Shown: positions 24,083 to 36,354, counted from the stretch's first letter. The stretch: DNA of 64,000 nucleotides from Paguma larvata (GCA_030068075.1 CM057829.1:84931132-84995131), one strand, 5' to 3'. The notes: generated by a model from the sequence alone, not told the origin. A program made the numbers and translations.

Positions 24083-24086
<4 letters not shown>

Positions 24087-24168
24087 CTCTGTCCCTTCTC
24101 CTCTTCAGTCTGCATTATGTATTTCTGAAGCTGAATGGCTGGAATTTATGAAGAAATGTGGGTATAGA

Positions 24169-24362
24169 ACAGTATTTCTCAAAATATGTTAGTATTCTGG
24201 CTCCAGCAGAATGCCCTAGACATCAGAATCTCCTAGACTGTAAAAATGTAGATTCCTTGGCCTCACCCCAGATTTGGAGTAAGGATCAAGAAATCTGTAT
24301 TTTTAGCAAATGTCCCATGTGCCTTCTAAGAAAAATGATCAGTTGACACGACATTGGGTTAG
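24169..24362 (+). mobile_element. MER5A-like hAT-Charlie DNA transposon
   Basis: CAGTATTTCTCAAAATATG starts the element, followed by CATCAGAATCTCCTAGA, GTAGATTCCTTGGCCTCACCCCAGA and AAGAAATCTGTATTTTTAGCAAATGTCCC, the order of the 189-bp non-autonomous MER5A. The far inverted end is degraded. Confidence 0.75.
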
Positions 24363-24424
24363 GTGTTTCTGGAAAAGATTGCTATCACACGAGTATTTTT
24401 CCTTTCTTTTTATCCAAGTAGACT

Positions 24425-24500
24425 TGGGAAAATTATAAAAGTGTTCTGGGCTTCAGTTTCCTCATCTAAAAATAGAGCAATTAAGTTGGATAGCCATAGA
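24425..24500 (+). repeat. MIR SINE core fragment
   Basis: GGGCTTCAGTTTCCTCATCTAAAAATAG matches MIR 'GGGCCTCAGTTTCCTCATCTGTAAAATGG'. Only this part is recognisable. Confidence 0.5.
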
Positions 24501-24509
24501 GGACTAGTC

Positions 24510-25980
24510 CAGGTGTTCGTAGTACAATTCATTATCTAGTTGTTCAGATTAAATGTTTTAAAATGAACTATTGAAACAAACAAAAAAAAAAAACACCTTG
24601 CTCTCTTAGACAATTTGCCTTGCAATTCTGTCATTTCTGGTGTGCTCTGGGAAGCTTCCTATAGCCACAAGAGCAACAAAACATGGGTAAAGAAAAAATA
24701 TGTTTAGTGAGGGGAATGCCAATGGTTACACATTCCTGGCAACTTGCTCAGTTCACTAAGGAATTGGCAGTGGTGGCTACTCCATCTAATAAAATGTGAT
24801 GTGATCCGTATGTTAATGAGCAAAATATTGCTGTGCCTCTTTGAGCTCCAAGTCTAAAAACTTTCTCAAAAATGTATATGCAATTAACAAAATTTGATTT
24901 AAAAAAATGTTAGTATTTGCTTTGCTTTCCCATAAGTGTGTGTGTGTATGTGTATGTCTGTAAATAACAGCAACAAAACTGCTATAGGTCTATTATTTTT
25001 AATTTTAGTTATAAGCCATATGCCTAAAATAATTTACTTGAAAATTTGACCCTGTATGTCATAAATTACAAAATTGATTGAAAATCGTCAGTGAGAAGAC
25101 TTAATAATTATGAGTTGCAAGATGACAGAAAGAAATAGATTGTTGTCACAAGATAATGGCCACTCACTGTGAGATAAATGTCAAGGCAAAGTCATGGCAA
25201 AGTCTGGCCATTTATCACAAGTAAACATTGAAGAAAAGTAGGATACATTTATCAAGCAACTGTTCTAGTCCAAAATTTTATTTTTCTCATCCTAGCTGAT
25301 GTATGATTTAGATGCTGTCATTTCACCTGCCAGATGTTTGTGCAGCTAAATGACTTGGGTCACTGCTGCCTTATTTAGAGTTATATAACCTAGATTTTTG
25401 ATAGATGATTTTGTTTAGTCCAATAAATATCTTATAGTAAGGAAATAATTAAAAAGTTGATTGATTTGACTTAGTTTTAGTTTCTTTTTTCTTTCTACTT
25501 AGAATTTTTTATGCCCTCATCTATTACTTAAAAGTGATTTAGTAAGGTTCACATGAAAATGCATGTTCAGAAGATCAATGGCCTAGAAATTCAAATAAAA
25601 GGCTAGAACTGAGGAGAATTATACTCAAAATTATTTGGATATAGGCATAAAATTCTAACAAGTATGCGATTGCTTCTATACCTTTTATCCCTGATGTGTG
25701 TGGCCTATTGAACCACAGTATCATTTGATACTGACATCTTTATTGTCAACTGTGGTCATTTGTACCCATCGCCATTCCTAAATTTCTATCAAAAGAGGCC
25801 ACCATTTTTCTAATTTAACATGTTCTTCTACATTCCAACCATGAAAGTGAATTTGGAGTCCCCTTAACTTCTTCAAACAGTAGGACCCATAGACCAGCTT
25901 CTTCAAATGGAGAGCAAGCCCCAGTAATTAGTAAGCTGAGAAAATATGGGGAAATCCTTGAATAAATAATACAAGGTTAA
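24510..25980. other. Single-copy AT-rich DNA, nothing recognised
   Basis: No repeat or gene signature was identified apart from a short A-run near 24580 and a small TG stretch near 24940. Confidence 0.4.
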
Positions 25981-25989
25981 GTATATATT

Positions 25990-26205
25990 GGACGCCTAGG
26001 AAGCTTGGTCTGTTAAGTGTTTGACTTGGTTTCAGCTCAGGTCATGATTTCATGGTTTGTAAGTTCAAGCCCTGCATTGAGATCTGCACTGACAATGCAG
26101 CATCTGCTTGATATTCTCTCTCTTTCTTTTTCTCTCTCTGCCCCTCCCCTGCTGATGCCCTTTTGTCTTTCAAAATAAATAAATAAATTTTAAATAATTT
26201 ATAAA
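25990..26205 (+). mobile_element. CanSINE, older subfamily, sense
   Basis: Diverged sense copy: GGACGCCTAGGAAGCTTGGTCTG, GACTTGGTTTCAGCTCAGGTCATGATTTC, GTAAGTTCAAGCCCTGCATTG, then a CT-rich part and AAATAAATAAAT tail. Possible short TSD AAGTATATA (about 25979 and 26222). Confidence 0.9.
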
Positions 26206-26659
26206 AAGTAAGTATAGCATAAGTATATATACTTTATTTCCATAACTACTTTATCATGGCATTACAAAGAGTATAGACATGGTAAAGATATTCCTTTTCT
26301 ACTCTGTAAATATTCAAGGCAGCTGAGTATAGTGTACATATTCCAGAATCTTGCCCAATTCCTGCATCTTGCACACTCATCCTCTTTCAGTTGTAAGAGA
26401 GGCTGATCTGGATTAATGAACATCATGGACTATAAAATATAGTTACCTAAAGCTTTCAAGCCCTTCTTTCATTGCATCCATTCTTCATTCATCTGTTCAA
26501 CCAAAACTTATTGAAGAGCGGCCATGTATGAGATATTATATATTGCTAAGGTAAAAAATATATAGATGAATACTATACAATTTTTCCATTGAGAAATTCC
26601 TATACCAATGGTTATAGATATATATGTGTATGTACATATATTGTCTTTCACTAGGCAGT

Positions 26660-26661
<2 letters not shown>

Positions 26662-26708
<47 letters not shown>

Positions 26709-26710
26709 TA
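26662..26710. repeat. (TA)n(CA)n compound microsatellite
   Basis: About 16 TA units pass into about 7 CA units, within the antisense L2. Confidence 0.97.
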
Positions 26711-27154
26711 TGCACATGGACATATATGCTTAGGCAAGGGCAAGTAATTCAGTACAGTTGTGAGCATATGTTTGGAGTAGGGTTGAGGAGCAAGTGGGAA
26801 ATGTCTGGATATAGAAAACAACTTTAGAATATAAAAGACCTTGTGTACTTTGCCAAGAAGTTTGAATTTTATCTTTCAGGAAACAAAGTTATGGAAAGAT
26901 TTTTAAACATAGGAATGATGAGATCATGTCTGATCATATTGAAGGCATCATGAAAGCAATAAAACATTAGAGATGGTAAGTTTTTGGCACACTTTTAGAG
27001 TTGTTGGTTGCTTGAAAAAACAAAGGGGTAGTAGAGGTGATAAGAAAGGCATTGACTAAGTATATATAAGAGACCAAAAGGTCTTGGTAAGTTGTTTAGT
27101 GATAAAAGAGGAAGGAATGATTCATGGATGACTATGATGTTTTTAGCTTGGAAG

Positions 27155-27450
27155 CATAGGATTGTGGTTAAAAAAAAAACAAAAACAAACAAAAAATTAA
27201 ACAACAGACTTTGTAGTGAGATTTTAAAGCTGATTTCACCACTTTTTATTTTATCAGTGTGACCTCGGACAATTTGCTCAAACTTTTTGTGCCTAATTTT
27301 TTTTTTTTTACTTGTAAAACAGGTATACTATTTTTACCTCATCGGATTATGGAGAGTATTAATTAATTAAGGCATGCAGTGCTCTTAAAATGATGTCTGG
27401 AATATAGCAAATGGTGAATAAGTGTTTCTTCTTGATATTATTATTAGTAG
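27155..27450 (+). repeat. MIR SINE, sense, inserted in L2
   Basis: GGATTGTGGTTAAAA, ACAGACTTTGTAGTGAGATT, CAGTGTGACCTCGGACAATTTGCTCAAACTTTTTGTGCC, ACTTGTAAAACAGGTATAC and CTGGAATATAGCAAATGGTGAATAAG follow MIR from start to end. An AAAC-rich insert lies near 27172-27200. Confidence 0.8.
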
Positions 27451-27555
27451 TAGTAGTAGTAGATGTAGTAATAATGTAGTAGTAATGATGTCTGGAATAT
27501 ATAAGTGTTTCTTCTTGATATTATTATTATTAGTAGTAGTAGTAGTAGTAGTTGT
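27389..27555. repeat. Duplicated MIR tail with (TAG)n microsatellites
   Basis: AATGATGTCTGGAATAT occurs at 27389 and 27484, each followed by ATAAGTGTTTCTTCTTGATATTATTATTA and a TAG run. It is a roughly 95-bp tandem duplication; the second copy lacks the bases between AATAT and ATAAG (about 12 bp). Confidence 0.9.
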
Positions 27556-27849
27556 ATTATATCACCATTATTATCATGTTACATCATTATAATCACTACC
27601 ATGATGCCATTCCCCAAAATAAAGAATTCCAATCAGGTACTGATTTTGAAGAAAAGACAATGTATCCCATTTTGGATGACCAAGCATTTTATTTAAACAC
27701 CTAAGTTAGAAATGCATTTCTAGAAAGAGGTGATAGCTAGCATATAAATTTGGAAGTCAGCCACATACGAGTCACATTTGAGGCTATGAAATAGCTTGGA
27801 TTGCCCAAGGGGAACAGATTTTTAAAAAGAAGAAAAAGGAGGACTCAGG

Positions 27850-28385
27850 AAAAACAAATCAACCTTCATGGAAATTCTAATCTTTAAGCAATGGGTAGTT
27901 GAACCCATTCAGTAACTGACTGAAGATCAGTCAGAGATACAGTGGATGAATGTGGAAAGATGAGTGAGATAACCAAATATATAGTATCAACCGCCCCCCC
28001 ACCAAAAAAAAGATGAAGCAACCTGAAATGTGCTCATTGGAATTCAACAAATGATTTTTGTGAATGAAGTAATTAACTAGTTTGATAATTGGGAAGTCAC
28101 TGGTGGCATAGCAAGCTATTTCCATCTGTTCCTATCACATTGCTTGGCGTGTGAATACTCTGAAAATAAATATTAGACTAAAAAAAGCAATTTAGACAAT
28201 ATTAAGTGTACAATTTAGATTTTAGTGGGCTCAGTTATTAGTGGAGAAATGAGGAAAGTTATGCTTTGGTAAAAATATAATTGTGGACAGAATTTTCTAC
28301 TAAAGTGAATTATGTGCTATGTAAATTTGTCCCATTCTATTATTCGCTATTATTGTAAGAGTATATGAGTTAGCAAATTTTGTCC
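27850..28385. other. Single-copy DNA
   Basis: Nothing was recognised except a C8/A7 tract near 27993-28010. Confidence 0.4.
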
Positions 28386-28389
28386 ATGG

Positions 28390-29535
28390 GCTGAGGAAAG
28401 AAAATACTCATATATGAAGACTCTATGGAGAAAAAAAAGTAATTTTTTGAGTCAAGTAAACTATCTGGATACAAGCATGTTAAACAACCAAAGATTTCCT
28501 GTACACAAGTAATAATCAATTAGAAATTACAGTGAAAAATGCCTTCATTTACAGGAACAAATGCGAAATATGATCACTAAGGATGACCTTAACAAGAAAT
28601 AATTGATACTTACGATATTTTGCTGGGCTTAGTAGAATGAATAAACAAATTCCTGAATGGGAAGATTGGAAAAAATTATTTACTATCAGATTCGTGTATA
28701 TATTTAACTTAGTTTCAGTCAAAATCTCAATAGGATACCTTTAGGAAATTTAAACATCTATCCTAAAATTTGTATAAGCAAACAACCTTTGGTAAAGTAA
28801 TTTAAGGAAAGATGAGTAAATAGTTAGACAGAATGAGTTATTAAAGTGCATTAAAAATAATTGAAACTCAGAATTCAATTAAAGAAAAATAAAAAATCTC
28901 AATGAGCACAGTTCATAATAAATTATGAATTATTCATTAATTTAGAACCATAATAGCTAATGAAATAAACAATATTTAACTTCATTAATAATGAAAGATA
29001 TACAAATAAAGAGCACAATGAGATATATTCTTTTCCTTTTTTGATTAATATATGAGGAGCACTTAGCCTATTATATTTGACAAAAATAATAATATGCTTT
29101 AGATATTTATGTTCTTTGTCCTTGTAATTATATTTCTATGAAGCTATTCTAAGGAATTTTTAATATAAAAAAGATATATATTTAAATATACAGTACTTAT
29201 TGAAACATTATTTATAATAGCAATTTATAATGGCAATTGTATTTATAATACTGGAAGCAATCTAAATATCCCACTTAACAAGAAAAGTTAATTATGGCAA
29301 TCCATATCATAAAATATTATACAGGCTCTAAAATTCTAATTACATGAGAAATCATTATTATAAAATTTTGAGTAAAAGCTAGATGCAAAAATATGTAAGC
29401 AATTTCATTTAAAAGGATATATGTAATATATAATGGATATTCTTTCATCTAATTTTTGGGGATTTATGCATTGCTTTGCTAAAGATACAATAATCTAAAT
29501 AGAAAAATTGAAGTGTATGTAATTAGAGTCTTATC
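28390..29535 (+). mobile_element. Old L1M/HAL1-like 3' region, sense
   Basis: Sense phrases from the 3' part of old L1s are visible: ATACAAATAAAGAGCACAATGAGATA, TATTTCTATGAAGCTATTCTAAGGAA, CATTATTTATAATAGCAA, TGGAAGCAATCTAAATATCCCACTTAACAAG and TTATGGCAATCCATATCATAAAATATTATACAGGC. No intact reading frame remains. Confidence 0.7.
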
Positions 29536-29539
29536 AGAA

Positions 29540-30180
29540 ATCAATTAGCCTGCACACTTAAATTCAGTACATCTATTTAATACTGCTCTCCAAACTAAAA
29601 CAAATATAAGCATTTTCCAAAGTTAATTGACAAAAAATGATATTACAAATGTCAGTCAATTAAAGTAGTAATAGAACAAAAATTCTTTGAAATGTAAGTT
29701 TGCATTTTATGAACCAACTTAAAATAAATAAGATGTTTGAAAAGTTATGGAGAAGTTTCCAGAATCAGAGCAAGTGGTCAAATTCTGACCATTGATGTGT
29801 CTGCAGTAGGAACTGCAGGTCATAGGTATTATTCTAGAAGGACAGGTTCTAAAACAGCATCTTTAAATGAGGATGCATGTGGACCTGTCTCCGGGAGAAA
29901 ATTGCCTCAGATGGGATTTGTTCTAGAGGTCTGGCAAGAGATCAGATGCTTTGGGAGATGGGAATTATGGGGAGGAAGAGGATGAAAAACATGATGTGAG
30001 TTTAAGCATTCAAAACAATTCTCACACATTTGACCACATATCGGGGATTATTAATTTTCTACCACTTTTCTTCAATCAAATGAAAAATCATGAGAAAATA
30101 ATCTGGAAGGGAAAAAAAAGGTTTTGTTTGTGGAAAATCAATAATGAAGAAAATGAAGTGTAATAGTCAATTTACTGAAG
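29540..30180. other. Single-copy DNA, nothing recognised
   Basis: No repeat was recognised. An 82-codon ORF at 29737-29985 has no supporting features. Confidence 0.4.
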
Positions 30181-30184
30181 AGTA

Positions 30185-30330
30185 AGAATAAAGAGCACTC
30201 AGCTATAATTTCAGACACGTGGAGGCCTTAGGAGTTTAACCACTGCTACACAAACAAACTTGAGTAAGACTCACAGTTGTACTAAACTTTAGTTTCCTCA
30301 ACTGTAAAAAAAGCAATTTGTTTTTAAATT
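30185..30330 (+). repeat. MIR SINE, sense
   Basis: AAAGAGCACTCAGC, TCAGACACGTGGAGG and CTTTAGTTTCCTCAACTGTAAAAAAAGC follow the MIR order. It is the partner of the antisense MIR 100 bp downstream. Confidence 0.6.
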
Positions 30331-30424
30331 ATCACTAAGGTCCTTCCCATTCTTAAACTTCTGTGACCATAATTCCAATAACAGTCACTTCACAGTTACA
30401 GCAATAAAAATAATTTGAAGTACA

Positions 30425-30610
30425 AAATACTCTCTATGCATTATTCTCTTTAATCATTGCAATGACTTTATAATGCAGGTTCTATTAGCTTGATTTTTAA
30501 TGAGAAACTAGGGGTTTGGAGAGGTTAATTAACTTGCCCAGGGTCACATAGCTGAAATTGGCAGAGTAAACATTCAAACCCAGCTGACTTCAAATCCCAA
30601 ACTCAGAAAT
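30425..30610 (-). repeat. MIR SINE, antisense
   Basis: TCTCTTTAATCATTGCAATGAC, TTAATGAGAAACTAGGGGTTTGGAGAGGTTAATTAACTTGCCCAGGGTCACATAGCTGAAATTGGCAGAG and TTCAAACCCAGCTGACTTC are a clear antisense MIR. Confidence 0.85.
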
Positions 30611-30770
30611 ATAACACTACGCTTCCTCTTTATTCTAACATCTTTTCTAAGAAACCAGAACATATTAACAGCTATATGCAAGCATGTGAGATGTTCAATA
30701 AATTCAACTGACAATGTAGAAAGTTGTGTCTTAAGTCTGTTATTTTCTGCAGCATCAAGTAGATTGTCTT

Positions 30771-30843
30771 ATAGATATATCTATATATCTATAGATATAT
30801 CTATCTATATTATCTATATAGATCTTATATATATATATATATA
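30771..30843. repeat. TATC/TAGA palindromic microsatellite
   Basis: Mixed TATAGATA and TATCTATA units form inverted arms and end in (TA)n. Confidence 0.9.
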
Positions 30844-30849
30844 CTGAAT

Positions 30850-31260
30850 ATACTGAAAGATAAGAATTTTTTCTCAGTGCACCCTAATATTGGAGTCTTT
30901 GAAAAAATGGAGAAGATGATGTTGAAAATCAGTTGTCCATTTACAATTTGCTCTAAGATTAGAACATACTTCAACATGGTATTAACATAGTTATTTCTAT
31001 AATGTCTTTGCCATAATTTTTCATAAAAGGACCACATTTTTTTTCTCTGAATAATGAAACTCACTGGTTAATTCATTAGGGGGAGATAAGATTTTTCTGA
31101 AACTATTATCTTGCACTATATTTTAATTAGAATGTTGACTGTAAGTAAGAAATGCACAAATGTAGCTACATCAAGTTTATGGTTACTCTGGATTTGACTA
31201 AACCTGGAAAACAGATACTTTTAGTATGTTGAGCAGAACATATGTGTACAGCACACACGA
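30850..31260. other. Single-copy DNA, nothing recognised
   Basis: No repeat or gene signature was identified. Confidence 0.4.
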
Positions 31261-31264
31261 ACTT

Positions 31265-31760
31265 TACTTGGCAAGCACATTGACCAGAGGTAGGTAGGCA
31301 CTGGAATTACAAAGGCAAACCACAGGTAGGCTCTTCCTACCCTTGAAAGATCATTTAGTCTAGTTGGAGAGACACACAATTCAACAATTAGGAAAGACAA
31401 ATGCTATAACTCGTAACATAAACACAGGGAACAACACATCATTTCTACCTGGACATGGTGGGAGGATGGAAATCGGGAGACATTTCGCAGATGAAATTTG
31501 TATTGCTCCTTGAAGAAGCATGAAACAGAGGGAGGATTGTATTATTGATATACGTACAAGTCAAATAAAAAAACTAACGGCCTGTGCATGTGAGGTATTC
31601 GATGTAAGAAAGGAAGGTCTGAATATCAAGAGTGAGGTGGATTAGAGAGTTGGGTTGAACATCATCTAGCTATTAGTTAAAAATTTTGCACAGCAAAAGA
31701 AACGGACACTGGAAAGGACAGTGGAACCATAAACATTAAAGTGGGCACGCTGAGCAAGAA
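31265..31760 (-). mobile_element. LINE L2, antisense
   Basis: GGTAGGCACTGGAATTACAAAGGCAAACCACAG, CTTGAAAGATCATTTAGTCTAGTTGGAGAGACACAC, CGGGAGACATTTCGCAGATGAAATTTGTATTGCTCC and GTGCATGTGAGGTATTCG resemble antisense L2 in order. Confidence 0.55.
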
Positions 31761-32028
31761 GTACTAATGAGGGATCAGAGCTGATGCTTTCCCAAATTGA
31801 TCCTCTTTAGATTAATTCTCTCTCCAGTGCTTTTCTCTTTGTACCTTTAAACAATTCTCACACGGTGCTGGTACAACATCGATCATCTGTAGGGGCAGGT
31901 AATGGAACTACCTCACTCATTCCCAACTTGGGACCCCAAAGGTAGGACAGAATTCTTCAAACTAAAGTAAAACTCCATATAATTTTTAGTATTAAAAAAG
32001 TGTACATTGCAACTTGTTCACAGCTTTT

Positions 32029-32224
32029 TAAAAAATTTTCTTAATATTTATTTATTTTTCCAAAAGAGAGAGACAGGGCACAAGTGAGGGAGGGGCAAAC
32101 AGAGAGGGAGACGGGCTCCAGGCTCTGAGCTGGCAGCACAGAGCCTGATGGGTGGCTCGAACTCACAAATTGTGAGATCATGACCTCAGCTGAAGTCGGA
32201 TGTTTAACCGACTGAGCCACCCAG
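32029..32224 (-). mobile_element. CanSINE, antisense
   Basis: Antisense copy with CTCCAGGCTCTGAGCTGGCAGCACAGAGCCTGATG and head CGACTGAGCCACCCAGG. The last bases of the head (TGCCCC) are missing. Flanks gctttttaaa and gcttttaaa may be the TSD. Confidence 0.93.
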
Positions 32225-32959
32225 GCTTTTAAATCCTACAAAACTTAGGATCTGCAATTAAAATAAGAAAGTATCCTCACTTGTGTAAACACTGCAAAAC
32301 CTTTGCCTCGATGGTTCCTAGATCCCTTTCAGCCTTGACACGTCTTTATTCTATTATCTCAGTGAATATTCGCAGTAGTTGTTTTTTTACACAAAATTTA
32401 TACTGCATCAAACAATATCCACGCTGTCCCCAGCCCCAGCAGCTGCACAGGGGCCACTAGCCCTGCAGTTTACATAAAATGTGATGATATCTGTTTTCTT
32501 TGGTTTGTTAAAATACAAACACAGCATTTAAAATCAGTCATTTCTTGGAAGGAAGACAAATGGTATAATGAAAGACTGAGTTGTGAGCATGAATTTCCTG
32601 AAAATGCCTAGCTTATTGATATCTAATTAGAGTCAGATTTTTTATTCAATTATAAGTCTCTTGGAAGAAACTAAAATTAGCCTTCTGACATGTCACTTTT
32701 CTTCTTTGTAAAAGGCTTGGATCATAATTGCTCTCACCTAGTACTTCATGGAGATTTCCTAAAAAAAAAAATTCAGCAACCATCTCTCCTTCTTTTGAAT
32801 ATTGGATGTCAAAAACAAGGTACTTAAAACCAATGTGGTCACCATCATAACCATAGTTTTAGAAGCAAATTATTATTTATTGCTAAAAATTGGCTTATGT
32901 GATTAAATCAAATATTGTAACTGTATAAGATACCATCAATATGATTAGATTTTTGTTTT

Positions 32960-33035
32960 AGACAGTGTATATATGTGAAATATGTATATATAAGATATGT
33001 GTATATAAAATATGTATATATACTATATATAATCG
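32960..33035. repeat. AT-rich minisatellite (about 17-bp unit)
   Basis: Three to four variants of AATATGTATATATA with short spacers are arranged in tandem. Confidence 0.75.
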
Positions 33036-34513
33036 GCCTTATTAAGAAGATTCAGCTACTAGCAAAAAGCTACTACATCACATAAATCGAAAACACGATA
33101 AAAACATTGGACTGTATCAGGAGCCAAGTTTGAAACTAATGATGGTGAAAATCTTAAACGGTGGGGAAATAATCAAGACTGCATGTTCTTAGATACACAA
33201 GTAACAAGTAACAAAGTCATTGACTAGGAATTGATGCAAAGAAAACTTGAGAAAGCATGGAGTCCTCAAAGTTTAACTTATTCTTTCATATCTAGCATTT
33301 AGGAGGAAAATGATGGAAATTCTGTGCTTCAGAAATGAATCCTGCTTTTCTGATAAATAAATATCTGAGTTTCCTTTCTTGCAGAAGGAGGTTTGTCAAA
33401 TATGAAAACTCAAGTCATATTTAATTTTTATTTTCTTAACTTTTAGTAATTTATTCATTTCATTATATTTTGAAAGAATTAATGGGTCGCATATGTAAAG
33501 AATAGAATATTCTTGTAATATGAACGTATAAATGAATCTAATGGAAATCGAAACACATTTTAAACCTTTAGACTGTTCAAACTGCCAATCTTATTCAGTC
33601 TATTGCTTCATCAGTTGAATATTAATGTCAGTTAGCTGATTCCTTGAATTTCATTTTAACGTAAGTCCACTGACTGATTTGACAGTAGTTCGATGAAAGA
33701 TCCCGATAGGATTCTAAAATTTAATGTGTACATTAAGTTCATTAAAAGAATGACATTTCTTTTCTCCTTCTACATGTTTTGAGGTAGGCATTAACAAATA
33801 TTTATAGCCTCAAATAGCCTGTTGTTAGAACAGCCTTTGTTCTTCCACCTCTTAAAACATGTCAGAAAAGGAAACTTGCACAAGCTCTGCTGTGCGCGCT
33901 GCAGAATAATAATACTGGCGTATTATTTAGTGTAAATACTGAAATGTCTGGGAAAGTGGTCTGAATTGAGCTGTGACTCAGGAGAGTCGGTTTTGGGGAA
34001 GAGAACACTTCTGTGGGATCCAGAAACAGCCCAGACTCTCAGTGCCTCTCATCAGGAGCAGATACCAAATAAAGAACGCTTGCACTTTCTACACCAAAGT
34101 GGTATTATTTTTAAATTGATGATGAGATTCCAGTAAATATCGGGGACTCTTTGGAGGGGGTGTGGTCCAAAAGAGGAAAAATTAACACCAGTTATTAAAA
34201 TATCTTTACAAAATGTCAGGGATGGCAGGTTCACTTACTACAGGTAATCTGGAAATATCCTGAGGGCTTTCAAGTGACTGCTGAATTAATTTATTTCTAC
34301 CCTGTGAATATAAATTAGTCTTTTTTCATCCAAGGAGCCAAAAGTGGGCATACTTTTTGAATTTTCACCTAAAATTGTTTTGTTTTTAGTTAGGCCCATT
34401 GGAAGGATGAACAGTAGAGTATTCTGAAACTACAGCGTTACTGTGAAAGCTTTCCTAAACCAAAATGGTGTCAATCGAAGAACCGATTGCTCTTACATAA
34501 TAGCAAAAATCTA
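33036..34513. other. Single-copy AT-rich DNA, nothing recognised
   Basis: No repeat or gene signature was identified. Confidence 0.4.
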
Positions 34514-34741
34514 GGGCACCTGGGTGGCTCAGTTGGTTAATTGTCCGACTTCGGCTCAGGTCATGATCTCGCAGTTCAAAAGTTCAAGCCCCATGTCAGG
34601 CTCTATGCTGACAGCTCAGAGCCTGGAGCCTTCTTCCAATTCTGTGTCTTCTTCTCTCTCTCTCTGCCCACTCCGACTCGTGCTCTGTCTCTCTCTCAAA
34701 AATAAATAAACATTTAAAAAAAATTGAAAACAAAGAAAGAA
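34514..34741 (+). mobile_element. CanSINE, sense
   Basis: Complete sense copy from GGGCACCTGGGTGGCTCAGT to an A-rich tail with GAAA units. Box A (TGGCTCAGTTGG) and box B (AGTTCAAGCCCC) are visible. The TSD is uncertain because the flank is A-rich. Confidence 0.95.
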
Positions 34742-35487
34742 AGAAAAAATTCTCTTCAGATTTCTTTTGTTTAGTGAAAACAGACACTAATATAGGTCTT
34801 CCATAAAAGCAAAGTGACATAAAGCAAACTGTCAGATAGTGGCAAGGGAGGGAGGTTCCTGTATTTAGCATTTCTTTATTTGAGTTAGAACTGACGAACT
34901 GATCTTAGGTCTTTTATTCAAATATTTAACTGCTGAGACTGACATACGTACTTGGCATTGACTTCGTGAGTATAAAATAAGTGCCTTAAATTACTGACAA
35001 TATATTATACTGTTTGACGTATAAAAATATAAACACTTAACTCCCAATAACATTAAAATTTCGAATAGACATGTTATAATGTTGTTTGTGTTTGCATTAT
35101 TGTTTCCCCTGGGAAGGCTGAAGTGCTTCTAATAGTAGTTTTTAGTTCTCAAAGCTACCACATGAAGTGCTCAGCAGCAAACACTGTTGACCTTGCTTCA
35201 CAAATTGGACCACTTTGTGAGGCTTTTATTCATATAAACAAATAGACCATAATAAGAAAAGCTTAATTATTAGCTCACTAATGTTTCTCTTCATTCGGTA
35301 TTTTATTAGTTTGTAAGATTTTGATCCAAGCAATATGCTAACATAGTTTAAAACCATTGAAGAGTACAAGTCTTGGAGAGAAAAACTTTAACTCCCTCCC
35401 AGGCCCTGTCTTTCCCCGGATTGGCACCCCAGAGACATAATATGCACAAATATACAATACCATACATAGTTCTGCTACAATTTTCTG

Positions 35488-35691
35488 AGGTGTCTGGGTG
35501 GCTAGGTCGGTTAAGCATCCTACTTCTACTCAGGTCATGATCTTCCGGTTCGTGGGTTCGAGCTCCATGTGGGGATCTTTGCTGACACTCGGAGCCTGGA
35601 GCCTGCTTCAGATTCTGTGTCTCCCTCACTCTCTGCCCCTCCCCCGCTCACATTCTGACTCTACCTCTCTCGCAAAAATAAACATTTTTTT
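35488..35691 (+). mobile_element. CanSINE, sense, tail interrupted by another SINE
   Basis: Sense copy starting AGGTGTCTGGGTGGCTAGGTCGG. Its AAATAAACATT tail is the target of the following antisense SINE, so this copy is the older of the two. Confidence 0.93.
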
Positions 35692-35903
35692 AGAATTTTT
35701 TTAACGTTTATTTATTTTTGAGAGACATAGAGACAGAATATGAGCAGGGGAAGGGCAGAGAGAGAGGGAGATACAGAATCTGAAGCAGGCTCCAGGCTCT
35801 GAGCTGCCAGCACGGAGCCTGACGCGGGGCTTGAACTCACGGACCGTGAGATCATGACCTGAGCCAAAGTGGCCACTTAACCAACTGAGCCACCCAGGCG
35901 CCC
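35692..35903 (-). mobile_element. CanSINE, antisense, nested in previous SINE tail
   Basis: Near-consensus antisense copy ending CACCCAGGCGCCC. The TSD ataaacattttttt (about 35678-35691 and 35904-35917) is the tail motif of the neighbouring sense SINE. The pair lies tail to tail. Confidence 0.96.
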
Positions 35904-36011
35904 ATAAACATTTTTTTTAAGTGTCAATTTTCTTATGTGACAATGAATTAATCAATGTTTATGTTAATTTTTGACTTCCTGTTGTGGTAAATGAGATCAG
36001 GTTTCTTACAA

Positions 36012-36015
<4 letters not shown>

Positions 36016-36054
<39 letters not shown>
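36016..36054. repeat. (AC)n microsatellite, about 19 units
   Basis: Uninterrupted AC/CA repeat; probably polymorphic. Confidence 0.97.
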
Positions 36055-36056
<2 letters not shown>

Positions 36057-36354
36057 CCCTTTTACCTAACCTCCTAGTATTACAAACATTAATTATTGTA
36101 AAATTTCCTTCTAGAGCTGTGTACCTTTTTTTCCCCTTCAGACCCAACTATAATAATAATTTGACTGGTTGTGGAATTCCCTGTTGACAGTCATTTCCGT
36201 TCATATTTTAGTGTGTGTCGACATGCAGTGTTTATTGTTGTGAATTCAGAAGCTGTTCCTTTTTTCTGTTTCCTTTTATGGATTCTGCTCCACACCCCAT
36301 TTGGAGTTCCGAAATTTCAAAACAATGCATATTGGTGTGAATTTCTTTTTTTCC

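Larger units (their letters stand above)
26485..27840 (-). mobile_element. LINE L2, antisense, composite with later insertions
   Basis: Antisense L2 phrases run in order: CATTCATCTGTTCAACCAAAACTTATTGAAG, ACCTTGTGTACTTTGCCAAGAAGTTTGAATTTTATC, TAGGAATGATGAGATCATGTCTGATC, GATGACTATGATGTTTTTAGCTTGG, then after a MIR and TAG repeats GGTGATAGCTAGCATATAAATTTGGAAGTCAGCC. The element is split by a TA/CA microsatellite at 26662 and by the MIR at 27155. Confidence 0.7.

Noticed and set aside
34524..34709. Recurring short ORF reading MAQLVNCPTSAQVMISQF..., also seen at 22804-23013, 49964-50152, 55488-55670 and 63280-63474
   Set aside because: It is the translation of the CanSINE head and CT-rich region, not a protein family.
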